Notes: generated by a model not told the origin, from the sequence alone. Shown: positions 30,617 through 40,169, counted from the first letter of the stretch. The stretch is 64,000 nt of DNA from Legionella hackeliae (GCF_000953655.1 NZ_LN681225.1:2321001-2385000); one strand, 5' to 3'. A program made the numbers and translations.

Positions 30617-31396
30617 ATGTCCAGGCAAACCATTACTTCTACAAAATCGCCGGCTCGAATCATTCAATTTTTTGTCTTGTTAATCGCGTTAGTTTTCATC
30701 AATCATGTTTTAAATGCTGGCGGGTGGCGCAAATTAGCGCCAGGTATTGACTATCAAGATCTTGATGGCAATCTTTTAACGCCCTGGTCACATATTCATG
30801 CCTTTCGCATCAATTTAAAAGAGAATCGATTATCAGTAATTACTGCCTCTGATTTATCAAAAGAACATGCCTCTGTGGATGAGTATGCGCAACACTCACA
30901 AGCATTAATTACCATTAATGGCGGTTTTTTTGATAATAACTATAAACCTTTAGGATTAAGAATTGGAAATAAGCGGCAAAAGGCGCCTCTTAAAAACATT
31001 AGTTGGTGGGGTATTTTCTATATCAAGAATCAAAAACCCTATCTTACCAACGTAAGCCAGTTGCGATCTAACAGTCAAATTGATTTTGCGGTCCAGAGTG
31101 GTCCAAGATTACTTGTCAACAGTCGTATTCCCCCGTTAAAGCCGGGTAGAGCTGAACGTTCTGCCTTAGGAATCACCCACGATGGTCGGGTTATTATTCT
31201 GGTCACGGATAATCTTCCTCTTTCAACAACCGAATTGGCGCAATTGATGAAAGCTCCTCCATTAAATTGTCAAAATGCTCTGAATCTCGATGGGGGTAGC
31301 TCGAGTCAGTTGAAAGCTCAATTGGCTTCCTTCCAACTCGAAGTACATGGCTTTTCTAATGTAAGCGATGCCATTATTGTAAAGCCACGTCATTAA
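30617..31396 (+). CDS. Phosphodiester-glycosidase (NAGPA, DUF2233) family protein
   Basis: The 259-residue protein has an N-terminal signal anchor (about residues 16-36) and one domain of the family related to the uncovering enzyme that cleaves GlcNAc phosphodiesters. Family marks are ITINGGFFDNNYKPLGLRI, FAVQSGPRLLVN, RSALGITHDGRVIILV and the closing LNLDGGSSSQL. It should act in the periplasm on a glycan phosphodiester, but the substrate is unknown. It is divergent from pmbA, and AAGGAT precedes its ATG. Confidence 0.88.
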   Translation: MSRQTITSTKSPARIIQFFVLLIALVFINHVLNAGGWRKLAPGIDYQDLDGNLLTPWSHIHAFRINLKENRLSVITASDLSKEHASVDEYAQHSQALITINGGFFDNNYKPLGLRIGNKRQKAPLKNISWWGIFYIKNQKPYLTNVSQLRSNSQIDFAVQSGPRLLVNSRIPPLKPGRAERSALGITHDGRVIILVTDNLPLSTTELAQLMKAPPLNCQNALNLDGGSSSQLKAQLASFQLEVHGFSNVSDAIIVKPRH

Positions 31397-31403
31397 GTAG
31401 TAG

Positions 31404-31838
31404 CTACTTATCTTTCATTTCTGCAGGCATATCAGCCATGTTCATGAAAAAAGGCTCCCAAATATGACCATTAATATCTTGAAATGCTCGCCCATACATC
31501 CATCGATAATCTTGCGTAGGACGGTACTCTTTACCTCCTGCTGCTATAGCTTTTTCCATCATTTCATCGACCTGGGCACGACTTTCAAGTAACAATGCCA
31601 CTAAAACCTCTTTAGTTCTCATCGCATCATTTATTTCATGATGAGGAATAAAATTTTTAAAGAAACTTTCAACCAATAACATCACAAAATTATTTTTACC
31701 TACGATCATGCAAGTCGCATTTTCATCAGTAAATTGTGGATTGAAAGAAAATCCTAGTTTAGTAAAAAACTCAATCGTTTTATGTAAATCATTTACGGGT
31801 AAATTGACAAACATTTTTCCATCTTCGTGTTCTAACAT
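31404..31838 (-). CDS. VOC (glyoxalase/bleomycin-resistance fold) family protein
   Basis: The 144 residues fit one VOC domain of two beta-alpha-beta-beta-beta modules: MFVNLPVNDLHKTIEFFTKLG at the start (residues 9-29) and FQDINGHIWEPFFM near the end. The metal-site pattern is partial (GHIWE gives a Glu). These proteins range from glyoxalases to antibiotic-binding proteins, so no substrate is assigned. The ATG follows GGAG at good spacing. Confidence 0.85.
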   Translation of the reverse strand: MLEHEDGKMFVNLPVNDLHKTIEFFTKLGFSFNPQFTDENATCMIVGKNNFVMLLVESFFKNFIPHHEINDAMRTKEVLVALLLESRAQVDEMMEKAIAAGGKEYRPTQDYRWMYGRAFQDINGHIWEPFFMNMADMPAEMKDK

Positions 31839-31885
31839 GTGTTCTCCAATTCATTTAATGTAATAGGTTACAAAAGTATCCCTAA

Positions 31886-32311
31886 CAATTAAAGCAAGAG
31901 GAGTATTTAGAGACACATTTAAAAACGATTAAAACCAAAGTAGTAGATTTATGCACACGCTTTCCTGAGAGTAAAGCAGCTGAAGCGGCTTTATCGATTC
32001 AATGCACTTTACAGCAGAATATTGAACAATTTTTCTCCTATCCTCAGGCCATTGATCAAGAAACCTTTCTAAAGAACTGTAGGGGAGCACTAACAAAGGC
32101 ACGCCACGTATTTAAAGAACATCGAGGATGGGTTCAAATTCTTGCTAATGTAGGACTCGCAATTGGCCTATTAGGTATTGGTTATCTTTGCTTTGGACTG
32201 TATGAGATGTCCCAGAACCGGGAGTTTGTTTTTTTCAAAGTTAAAACAGATTCGACTAAAAAACTTGATGAGTTTGAAACGAGCTTAAATCGCATAACCT
32301 CTTCGTCCTAA
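31886..32311 (+). pseudogene. Headless remnant of a Legionella-type membrane/coiled-coil protein
   Basis: The frame is open for 141 codons after a stop at 31883-31885 but contains no usable start before conserved-looking sequence begins. It encodes a soluble helical part (SKAAEAALSIQCTLQQNIEQ), one hydrophobic segment (ILANVGLAIGLLGIGYLCFG) and a tail with FFKVKTDSTKKLDEFETSL. This arrangement resembles the C-terminal module of several large Legionella proteins. The stop TAA overlaps the end of the convergent membrane-protein gene. I read it as the surviving 3' part of a deleted gene. Confidence 0.6.
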
Positions 32312-32892
32312 TGTTTGTTTTTCAGAGAATAAAATGATGCTCCTTGTTGGTTTTTACACTGTGAACTATCAATTTCATTGTTTTTAAGAAATGATTCTAT
32401 TTCTGCATAATCATTAAAATAAGTTACCGTTCTTGATTTCCCATATTGACCTGGTGCCGTTGCGAAATAATAAAATTGATTCTTATTGGTTCGAATAAAC
32501 TTTCCAGGAGCACACACAAAATCATTAGCCTGAGCGGTATAATAAGCAGTTTCTTGATCAGTATATTTTTTATTTATTTTCCCTATTTGAAAACTTACAT
32601 ATAAAAGAGGTAGCAAACCTAGTAATGGAATCAATAAAATGGATAATGAACTCGTGAAATCACCGCTAAGGCGCGCTCGTCTGGACAAATAAAGTGCCCC
32701 GAAAACGATAAACGGGTATAGCCACATATAGTAACCCCAGATTTTTAGATAAAACGGGCTACTCCTCACCTCACCTGCAGCACCTCCACCACACAATCCC
32801 TCGTAGCAAACATAAGAAATAAATGCATAGGGGATAACCAACAACGATAACCAAACTAAAATTAATAAGACAGTACGCAAAAAATGATACAT
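32308..32892 (-). CDS. Membrane protein of unknown function, 194 aa
   Basis: About three hydrophobic segments (residues 5-27, 50-68 and 79-102) are followed by a soluble C-terminal domain of about 85 residues rich in aromatic residues, holding two cysteines (FVCAPGKF and SSQCKNQQG). A YEGLCGGGAAGEVRSSP loop lies after the first helix. No family is recognised. It is a single gene in front of the nrdAB regulatory region and is transcribed away from it. Confidence 0.7.
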   Translation of the reverse strand: MYHFLRTVLLILVWLSLLVIPYAFISYVCYEGLCGGGAAGEVRSSPFYLKIWGYYMWLYPFIVFGALYLSRRARLSGDFTSSLSILLIPLLGLLPLLYVSFQIGKINKKYTDQETAYYTAQANDFVCAPGKFIRTNKNQFYYFATAPGQYGKSRTVTYFNDYAEIESFLKNNEIDSSQCKNQQGASFYSLKNKH

Positions 32893-33066
32893 GCCCCCTC
32901 TCCTTATAATTAGCTTGCCTTAGATATTACTTTCATTTATAAATTTAATTTAATTTTAGCCCACCTCTTTTGGTACGACGCAACCACGCTTTTAGTTAGC
33001 AAGAATTAAATCGTTAACATTTTATCCACAGCTTATACCCATATTATTCTCTTGATTTTTAAAAAA

Positions 33067-33113
33067 AACACAATATATAGTTATTGTGCTTTTCAAAATA
33101 ACCAGATATTGTG
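33067..33113. promoter_or_regulatory. Two NrdR-type boxes, 31 bp apart, upstream of nrdA
   Basis: Box 1 (33067-33082) matches the published consensus acaCwAtATaTwGtgt at 14 of 16 positions. Box 2 (33098-33113) matches at 12 of 16. The 31-bp centre spacing equals three helical turns, which is the hallmark of tandem NrdR sites. NrdR represses ribonucleotide reductase genes when dATP is plentiful. The nrdR gene is not in the window. Confidence 0.8.
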
Positions 33114-33122
33114 TTTTTAGGG

Positions 33123-33151
33123 TTGTGCTTTAGGGTAATTTATTCTATATT
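33123..33151 (+). promoter_or_regulatory. Putative nrdAB promoter
   Basis: TTGTGC (33123-33128) and TATATT (33146-33151) are 17 bases apart, about 80 bases before the nrdA start and just downstream of the NrdR boxes. It is a pattern match only. Confidence 0.5.
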
Positions 33152-33229
33152 TTAGTTATGGGCTAACGTTAGTTTCATGGATTGGAAACTAATAGAGTTC
33201 TCATACACAATACCTTCTGTGGAGAAAAC

Positions 33230-36052
33230 ATGTCTGAAATTCTTGAGCCGGTAAGAGATGTGCCGCAAATAAGTCAAGTTGAATTGACCGCTAATGCTCC
33301 AGGTTTACTAAAAACTATCAAGCGTAACGGTAAGGTCGTTCAATATGACGACAATAAAATTAAAGTTGCCATCACCAAGGCATTTATTGCTGTTGAAGGT
33401 AGTAATGCTGCTGCCTCTAATCGTATTCATCAGCAAGTTAATGACATCACGCAACAGGTTACACAAGCATTTAAACGCCGTTTACCCAGTGGTGGCGCTG
33501 TTCATATCGAAGATATTCAAGACCAAGTTGAACTTGCCTTAATGCGTAGCAGTCATTATGAAGTTGCACGCGCTTATGTACTTTATCGTGAAGAACATCG
33601 TAAGGCCCGTGAAGTTGCTCTTAAAGAACAGGCACGTGATGCTAAAGTTCCATTAATTACTATGCCCAATGGGGATGTCAAACCCTTAGACATGGCGCGA
33701 GTAACCACCATTGTTGAAGAAGCTTGCCGAGAGCTTGAAAATGTTAAAGCGGAGCCTGTTATTAAGGATGCTCTGCGGAATCTTTACAACCAAGCCAAGT
33801 TGGAGGATGTTCACAAAGCCTTGATTATGGCAGCTCGAACTTTGGTAGAAAGAGAACCTAACTATACTTCTGTTAGTGCCCGCTTACTACTCGACAGCTT
33901 ACGCTCAGAAGCACTTAATAAGTTGGACATGCAAGCTGAAGCTACATTTGACGAAATGGCAGCCCTTTATCCAGTTTATTTCAAAGCTTACATTGCCCAA
34001 GGTATCAACCAGGGGCTTCTAGATCATAAACTCAGTGAATTTGATTTGGATGCACTCGGTAAAGCCTTGCTCCCCCAACGTGACATGCAATTCACTTACC
34101 TGAGTTTGCAAACACTTTATGATCGGTATTTCCTTCATGAAAATGGAATTCGCTATGAATTACCTCAAGCATTTTTCATGCGTGTGGCTATGGGGCTCGC
34201 TATTCGCGAGGAATATAAAACTGAGAAGGCAATTGAATTCTATCTGCTATTGTCCTCGTTTGATTACATGTCTTCCACACCAACGCTCTTTAACTCAGGT
34301 ACCGTAAGACCTCAATTATCCAGTTGTTATTTAACAACAGTCCCTGATGATTTGGATGGTATTTACAGTGCAATTAAAGATAATGCTTTACTGTCAAAAT
34401 TTGCAGGAGGTCTGGGTAATGACTGGACACCTGTAAGAGCAATGGGTGCACACATTCAAGGTACCAATGGTAAATCACAAGGTGTTGTTCCCTTCTTGAA
34501 TGTAGCCGATGCAACAGCAGTAGCAGTAAATCAAGGAGGTAAACGTAAAGGGGCTGTTTGCGCCTACCTCGAATGTTGGCACCGTGATGTAGAAGAATTT
34601 CTGGAGTTACGTAAGAATACCGGTGATGACAGACGTCGTACTCACGACATGAATACAGCACTTTGGATTCCTGATTTATTCATGAAGAGAGTACATGAAG
34701 ATGGTGAATGGACCTTATTTTCTCCTGATGAAGTACCAGAATTACATGATGAATACGGTAAAACCTTTGAATTGATGTACGCCAGATGTGAAGAAAAAGC
34801 ACGTCATGGCGAAATTAAGAATGTTAAAACAGTTCAAGCAGTTAAATTGTGGCGTAAAATGCTCTCTATGCTGTTTGAAACTGGACATCCCTGGTTAACA
34901 TTTAAAGATCCATGTAACTTGCGCTCGCCACAGCAACATGCAGGTGTTATTCATAGCTCTAACTTATGTACAGAAATTACTTTGAATACATCCGAAGAAG
35001 AAATTGCTGTTTGTAACCTGGGTAGTGTTAATCTTCCTGCGCACATTATTAACGGTCAATTAGACACTCAAAAACTAAAACGTACTATTACTACTGCGGT
35101 ACGTATGTTGGATAACGTCATTGATATTAACTATTACTCTGTGCCTCAAGCACGTCATTCCAACTTGCAACATCGTCCAATTGGCTTAGGTTTAATGGGC
35201 TTTCAAGATGCACTTTATGAATTAAAAATTAATTATGCATCTCAGGAGGCAGTTGACTTTGCTGATACCTCAATGGAATTAATCAGTTACTTTGCCATTG
35301 AAGCGTCTTGTGAATTAGCGAAGGAACGCGGTAACTATTCCAGCTACGAAGGTTCATTATGGAGCAAAGGGATTCTACCCATTGATTCTATCAATTTATT
35401 GCAGCAATCTCGTAATAAATACCTTGAGCAAGATCGTTCACAACGTCTTGATTGGGAAAGCCTGCGTGTTAAGGTACGTACACAAGGCATGCGTAACTCC
35501 AATGTGATGGCAATTGCTCCTACTGCAACAATTTCCAACATATGTGGTGTTTCACAATCTATCGAACCTACCTACCAAAACCTCTATGTGAAATCAAACT
35601 TGTCCGGTGAATTCACGGTTATCAATCCTTATCTCGTTGCTGATTTGAAAGCAATGAACCTTTGGGATGAGGTCATGGTTAATGATTTGAAATACTTCAA
35701 TGGTAGTGTGCAACCTATTAGTCGTATCCCTAACGAATTAAAAGCGCGATACGCCACAGCGTTTGAACTTGATCCAGTCTGGTTAGTTGAAGCCGCGTCA
35801 AGACGGCAGAAATGGATTGATCAAGCACAGTCATTGAATATTTATATGGCAAAACCATCAGGGAAAAAACTTGATCAGCTCTACAAGCTTGCATGGATAC
35901 GTGGTCTTAAAACCACTTATTACCTGCGTAGTATGGGAGCTACTAATGCTGAAAAATCAACGATTACTGATGGGGCACTTAATGCAGTCAAACTAGAAGA
36001 CGAACCCAAAGTCTGTTCCATTTTGGACCCTGACTGCGAAGCATGCCAATAA
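33230..36052 (+). CDS. nrdA: Ribonucleoside-diphosphate reductase class Ia, alpha subunit
   Basis: NrdA reduces all four ribonucleoside diphosphates using a radical generated by NrdB. The 940-residue protein, longer than the 761 of E. coli, has an ATP-cone (IKRNGKVVQYDDNKIKVAIT) and what looks like a second cone-like stretch (MPNGDVKPLDMARVTTIVEE), the long form seen in Pseudomonas. Active-site cysteines lie in LSSCYLTTVPDD and SNLCTEI, and the C-terminal shuttle pair is in DPDCEACQ. ATG 33230, with GGAG nine bases upstream, is preferred to ATG 33182. nrdB follows after 12 bp. Confidence 0.96.
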   Translation: MSEILEPVRDVPQISQVELTANAPGLLKTIKRNGKVVQYDDNKIKVAITKAFIAVEGSNAAASNRIHQQVNDITQQVTQAFKRRLPSGGAVHIEDIQDQVELALMRSSHYEVARAYVLYREEHRKAREVALKEQARDAKVPLITMPNGDVKPLDMARVTTIVEEACRELENVKAEPVIKDALRNLYNQAKLEDVHKALIMAARTLVEREPNYTSVSARLLLDSLRSEALNKLDMQAEATFDEMAALYPVYFKAYIAQGINQGLLDHKLSEFDLDALGKALLPQRDMQFTYLSLQTLYDRYFLHENGIRYELPQAFFMRVAMGLAIREEYKTEKAIEFYLLLSSFDYMSSTPTLFNSGTVRPQLSSCYLTTVPDDLDGIYSAIKDNALLSKFAGGLGNDWTPVRAMGAHIQGTNGKSQGVVPFLNVADATAVAVNQGGKRKGAVCAYLECWHRDVEEFLELRKNTGDDRRRTHDMNTALWIPDLFMKRVHEDGEWTLFSPDEVPELHDEYGKTFELMYARCEEKARHGEIKNVKTVQAVKLWRKMLSMLFETGHPWLTFKDPCNLRSPQQHAGVIHSSNLCTEITLNTSEEEIAVCNLGSVNLPAHIINGQLDTQKLKRTITTAVRMLDNVIDINYYSVPQARHSNLQHRPIGLGLMGFQDALYELKINYASQEAVDFADTSMELISYFAIEASCELAKERGNYSSYEGSLWSKGILPIDSINLLQQSRNKYLEQDRSQRLDWESLRVKVRTQGMRNSNVMAIAPTATISNICGVSQSIEPTYQNLYVKSNLSGEFTVINPYLVADLKAMNLWDEVMVNDLKYFNGSVQPISRIPNELKARYATAFELDPVWLVEAASRRQKWIDQAQSLNIYMAKPSGKKLDQLYKLAWIRGLKTTYYLRSMGATNAEKSTITDGALNAVKLEDEPKVCSILDPDCEACQ

Positions 36053-36064
36053 GAGGAGAATTGA

Positions 36065-37171
36065 ATGTCAAATAATGTAGAATCAGTTGCAACAGCACCC
36101 AAACATATGGGTGCTACTGGCCTAGAGTTATTAGAAATGGGAGCCGGACGCATTCATGTTGATGATAAGCAAATTATTAACTGTCGTGCCGATTTAAACC
36201 AGCTGGTTCCTTTTAAATACAAATGGGCTTGGGACAAATATTTAGCCGCTTGTGCGAACCATTGGATGCCCAACGAAATTAATATGAGTGCCGATGTGGC
36301 TCTATGGAAAGATCCCAACGGATTGACTGCTGATGAACGTTTGATCGTCTTGCGTAATTTGGGCTTTTTTTCAACAGCAGATTCCTTGGTTGCGAATAAT
36401 CTAGTATTAGCTGTTTATCGTCATATCACCAATCCAGAATGTCGTCAGTACCTATTACGTCAGGCTTTCGAAGAGGCCTTACATACGCATGCCTATCAAT
36501 ATATTATTGAAAGTTTAGGTTTGGATGAGGCTGCTGTATTTAATATGTACCGAGAGATCCCCTCTGTTGCAAGAAAAGCATCTTGGGCCTTACCTTTCAC
36601 TCAAAGTTTGGGAGATCCGAATTTCCATACTGGAACTTTAGAGGACGATCAGCGCTTATTGCGTGATTTAATTGCTTTCTATGTAGTTTTTGAAGGTATT
36701 TTCTTCTATGTTGGCTTTACCCAAATTTTATCCATGGGTAGACGCAACAAAATGGTTGGTACATCTGAACAATTCCAGTACATCTTGCGGGATGAGTCTA
36801 TGCATATGAACTTTGGTATTGACGTGATTAACCAAATTAAAATTGAGAATCCACAATTGTGGACTCCTGAATTTAAAGAAGAAATCATTCAGCTTGTTAA
36901 AGAAGGGGTAGCATTAGAATATCAATATGCCCACGATACAATGCCTCATGGTATTTTGGGTATGAACGCCGAGATGTTCGAAGAATATCTCCATTTCATC
37001 GCAAACCGCCGTCTTACCCAGATCGGTCTACCTGAGCAATACCCTGGTGCGGAAAATCCCTTCCCCTGGATGAGTGAAATGATGGACCTGAAAAAAGAGA
37101 AAAATTTCTTTGAAACCCGTGTGATTGAATATCAAGCTGGGGGCACATTAAGCTGGGAAGATGAAGATTAA
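36065..37171 (+). CDS. nrdB: Ribonucleoside-diphosphate reductase class Ia, beta subunit
   Basis: NrdB holds the di-iron centre and tyrosyl radical for NrdA. The 368 residues contain the iron ligands and radical tyrosine in the arrangement E-x2-H-x3-Y within [13 protein letters not shown], matching E115, H118 and Y122 of the E. coli protein, and the second ligand set in [14 protein letters not shown]. The C-terminal tail that docks on NrdA is present. GAGGAG precedes its ATG and a strong hairpin follows the stop. Confidence 0.97.
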   Translation: MSNNVESVATAPKHMGATGLELLEMGAGRIHVDDKQIINCRADLNQLVPFKYKWAWDKYLAACANHWMPNEINMSADVALWKDPNGLTADERLIVLRNLGFFSTADSLVANNLVLAVYRHITNPECRQYLLRQAFEEALHTHAYQYIIESLGLDEAAVFNMYREIPSVARKASWALPFTQSLGDPNFHTGTLEDDQRLLRDLIAFYVVFEGIFFYVGFTQILSMGRRNKMVGTSEQFQYILRDESMHMNFGIDVINQIKIENPQLWTPEFKEEIIQLVKEGVALEYQYAHDTMPHGILGMNAEMFEEYLHFIANRRLTQIGLPEQYPGAENPFPWMSEMMDLKKEKNFFETRVIEYQAGGTLSWEDED

Positions 37172-37182
37172 TAGTAAAACTT

Positions 37183-37206
37183 ATACCGCGGCGCCGTCCG
37201 CGGTAT
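37183..37206 (+). terminator. nrdAB hairpin terminator
   Basis: ataccgcgg pairs with ccgcggtat around a 6-nt GC loop, starting 11 bases after the nrdB stop, followed by an AT-rich run. It may also serve the convergent small gene at 37226. Confidence 0.7.
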
Positions 37207-37225
37207 ATATTCATTCAAGAACCGT

Positions 37226-37369
37226 CTACAACCAAAAAATATTCACATAAAGATACAACAACGACATCCCTACTACAGGAACAATAACAAACCCAAGAAA
37301 TACAAGGATCTGTGTTCTATTTTCTGGAGAAGCATTATAAAATTTTTTTAATCGTTGAAATATTGACAT
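37226..37369 (-). CDS. Small single-pass membrane protein, 47 aa
   Basis: ATG 37369 is preceded by GGAAAGG at good spacing. The 47 residues have a basic N-terminal helix (FQRLKKFYN), a polar stretch, and one hydrophobic segment (about residues 20-45, with a Pro-Val-Val-Gly kink). The basic side suggests the N-terminus stays in the cytoplasm. It converges on nrdB. I do not recognise the family. Small single-pass proteins near housekeeping genes are often real but poorly annotated. Confidence 0.6.
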   Translation of the reverse strand: MSIFQRLKKFYNASPENRTQILVFLGFVIVPVVGMSLLYLYVNIFWL

Positions 37370-37448
37370 GCCCTTTCCAATAAATGGCCACAGCTATTAG
37401 TATAAACTAATTAGGTGTTAAGGGCTGGACTATCATTAACTTTAAATT

Positions 37449-38978
37449 TTAGGAAGATTTAGTCGGTAATTGATTGTTTTCTTCCTCTAAAGAACGATCA
37501 ACATTCTGCAAAGCTTGAGTTGTCTTTAATCCGAAAAAGCTAAAAATACGATGTTCTGATAAAGCAGTACGCACCCCAGTATCAAGACGCACATCTGAAG
37601 ATTTAACTTTGGCTTGTTCTAAAGCCTGTTCAATTTTAGTTGCCTTACTTTTAGCACCCAAACTGAAGAAACCAGTCGCATTTCTTAAACGTAATATTTC
37701 TTGCTCAATAGCGGCAACACCCTTTACATTCCTTAAATAGGAAGGAGTACTTGTACCATCATTTATGAGTTTGCTTTGATGACCTGAAACAGTATCTTCC
37801 TTTGCAACTCCACTTGGAGAAGTTCCCTTCACATGATCATCAACAGGAATCAAAGGAGCATCATTATCCTTATTAGAAGATGCAATCGAGGTCGCGACAC
37901 AAGAAACGTCGCTATCCTTCTTAGAGCCTATAACAGAGACAGCATGAGAGGCTTTCTCAGAAGCAGACGATGCCTGTGATGTTTTGGTGGATTGTATAGC
38001 AACACCATCCTCTTCATCACTCAGTGGATCATCCTCATAATCGCTCTGCAGATCATCTTCATTGTCCTCATTCACATAGGAATCATCCACATAGGAATCA
38101 TCTTCAAATAGATCTCCACGTTTTCCATTCTCTTGATAAAGCTCAACGTCTTTATCACTTCCAGAATCTAAAGAATCCAGGAAATATTGATTAATTGCAG
38201 CCCAATCATCTTCAATGTTGGTAAGCTCACTATCCGGTACTTGTTGGAGTAAGGTATAGTGCTCCTTTCTTAGTTGCAGAACTTGAAGTTTATACACTTC
38301 AGTGGAGCATGACTTATATTCGACCAAATGTGGTGGAAGTTGAAATTTGTCGTCTAACGAAGCAATCCAATCAGGGTTGTTCAATGCATAATTAACAAAT
38401 TCAACACTTATTGGGCCACATGAAACAAGAACCCCTCCATCTTTATCCGAAGTTTGGACCTCATAAGGACAGAGAACTAAATCCATTCCACCCACACGAT
38501 TCACTTCTGGTAACTGGAGGCGTTTTTTTGCACGTTGTTTTGCCTCTTCATCAGGATATCCTACCGGATTAAAGAAAAATAAGGTTACTTTAGAATCAGC
38601 TTCTCTACGAAAAATTCCGGCTGTATAATGCGCGCCGCCTAATTCTGGCTTAATAATAAAAGGAAAGTACAGTTTATTGGATAGTAGAAACTTGCGTTTG
38701 GCAATCGTCATTAACTTATCAAAAGAAACGAATCCTCCAGTATCAAAAAACACATAAGGCGCAAGAAAATCCTCTTTCTTTTCCTTGGGCAGTGCTTGAT
38801 ACAACGCCCATAGCATTCGGATAACATCCTCATTATGATACCAAGTTTTAAAATCGGTACCATTTTCGATTTTATCACCCTCTTCGCTCTTGCGAGTTGT
38901 AAAATTCTCTTGGGCTTTAGTTACATCTGCTGTGGGGGCAGAAGCTTTAGTCCCTACTTCAAATTGTTCTTTTGCCAT
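37449..38978 (-). CDS. Candidate CE-clan cysteine protease (Ulp1/DUB-like), possible secreted effector
   Basis: The 509-residue protein has a folded N-terminal half. There I see an ordered His-Asn-Gln-Cys set: His117 in GGAHYTAGIF, Asn137 in LFFFNPVGYP, Gln175 in YEVQTSDKDGG, Cys187 in VLVSCGPISVEFVNY. Order, spacing and the SCGP context resemble CE-clan (Ulp1/YopJ) proteases, which in intracellular bacteria remove ubiquitin or acetylate host proteins. The C-terminal half is acidic and disordered, with a tandem DDSYV pair and many Asp/Glu. It ends in a short domain and a glutamate-containing tail (SLEEENNQ) like Dot/Icm signals. ATG 38978 is preferred to TTG 38987. The family call is inference. 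Confidence 0.6.
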   Translation of the reverse strand: MAKEQFEVGTKASAPTADVTKAQENFTTRKSEEGDKIENGTDFKTWYHNEDVIRMLWALYQALPKEKKEDFLAPYVFFDTGGFVSFDKLMTIAKRKFLLSNKLYFPFIIKPELGGAHYTAGIFRREADSKVTLFFFNPVGYPDEEAKQRAKKRLQLPEVNRVGGMDLVLCPYEVQTSDKDGGVLVSCGPISVEFVNYALNNPDWIASLDDKFQLPPHLVEYKSCSTEVYKLQVLQLRKEHYTLLQQVPDSELTNIEDDWAAINQYFLDSLDSGSDKDVELYQENGKRGDLFEDDSYVDDSYVNEDNEDDLQSDYEDDPLSDEEDGVAIQSTKTSQASSASEKASHAVSVIGSKKDSDVSCVATSIASSNKDNDAPLIPVDDHVKGTSPSGVAKEDTVSGHQSKLINDGTSTPSYLRNVKGVAAIEQEILRLRNATGFFSLGAKSKATKIEQALEQAKVKSSDVRLDTGVRTALSEHRIFSFFGLKTTQALQNVDRSLEEENNQLPTKSS

Positions 38979-39223
38979 AATAATCAAACCAATGAGATCA
39001 GAAAAAACAATGTCTTCACTGAGGGAATAGAAATAATCTAATTTTAATACATAATAATTAAGTCAAGATTAAGAGGAAAGAAAAATGATACAGGCGTGAA
39101 TCTTTCATGGGCCGTTTCCCCATCACTTGAGGCTCTGAGTAGAGGCACTTAATAACACGATCAGTAATAATTAATCCCAATGAGCTATATTATTAACGAA
39201 TAACTCGCTTAAACTATTTTCAA

Positions 39224-40120
39224 ATGGATTTTATGGAAAATTCTACATGTTTTTTTTCTCGACACAAAAAGGGGCAGTTGTCCTACACTGAATTTGGCGA
39301 TCGTCAAGGATATCCGATTATTTTTGCTCATGGCTCTCCTGGGTGTCATGTAGAAGGCTCTCTTTTCGATGCAGAAGCAAAAAACTTTGGTTTTCGTTTT
39401 ATTGTGCTTGATCGACCTGGAATGGGGTACTCTGATTTTGACCCTGCGCAAACCATGCTGGATTATCCATTGGATGTTAAAGCACTAGCAGAACTGCTGG
39501 GTCTAAAACGCTTTGGTGTCATGGGCTGGTCTGGCGGTGGGGCGCCGACTATGGCCTGCGGATATGTTATTCCGGATCTCCTTGATTTTTGTATCATACT
39601 GGCGGGATATACAGCCCTTGATACTCCTGAACTGGTCACGTTACTTCCCAAAGCCGATCAATTCGGTTATAGGTTACTCGATAGACCTTGGTTATTTAAC
39701 AGTATGTTCTGGTTAATGCAATATATGGTTAAATTGACTCCAGGCAGATATTACGAGGTTATCAAAAAAGCTGTCAACAAATCAGATCTTACTATCCTTA
39801 CGGCCCCTGTCAATCAACAACTTTTTATGCTGGATCAACTCCGTTGTTTTACAAAGGGCTATCAAGGCACCGCATTGGATGCGCGTTTGACTTACCAGCC
39901 ATGGAACTATGATATACGGGATATTAAGACTCGAATTGATATTTTTCACGGCACCAATGACAAGATTGTGCCCTTTGCTTTTGCACAACGTAACGCGTCT
40001 CTGATAAAAAATTGCTATCTGCACCCATTGGAAAATCAAGGCCACTTATTCCCTTTTTCGCAGCAAAAGTTGATTTTTGAGCAAGCAAAAGTGTGTGAAC
40101 AATTATCAACAGCAACCTAA
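39224..40120 (+). CDS. Alpha/beta hydrolase
   Basis: The 298-residue protein has a typical hydrolase fold order. An oxyanion strand FAHGSPGC comes first, then LDRPGMGYSDF, and the nucleophile elbow GWSGGGAPT with serine in GxSxG. An acid follows in FHGTNDKIVPF, and the catalytic histidine in NQGHLFPF. No signal peptide is seen, so it is cytoplasmic. The substrate is unknown. Close in style to epoxide-hydrolase or esterase relatives. ATG 39224 lacks a clear ribosome site, and ATG 39233 three codons on is equally possible. Confidence 0.9.
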   Translation: MDFMENSTCFFSRHKKGQLSYTEFGDRQGYPIIFAHGSPGCHVEGSLFDAEAKNFGFRFIVLDRPGMGYSDFDPAQTMLDYPLDVKALAELLGLKRFGVMGWSGGGAPTMACGYVIPDLLDFCIILAGYTALDTPELVTLLPKADQFGYRLLDRPWLFNSMFWLMQYMVKLTPGRYYEVIKKAVNKSDLTILTAPVNQQLFMLDQLRCFTKGYQGTALDARLTYQPWNYDIRDIKTRIDIFHGTNDKIVPFAFAQRNASLIKNCYLHPLENQGHLFPFSQQKLIFEQAKVCEQLSTAT

Positions 40121-40169
40121 GCATTGAAAAGTTGAGGCGAAAAGTGCCCAAACTTATCTAAAAATTTGA

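Noticed and set aside
37995-38110. Acidic tract and 15-bp tandem repeat in the protease candidate as a separate domain
   Set aside because: Low-complexity Asp/Glu with one tandem DDSYV duplication; more likely a disordered linker than a domain.
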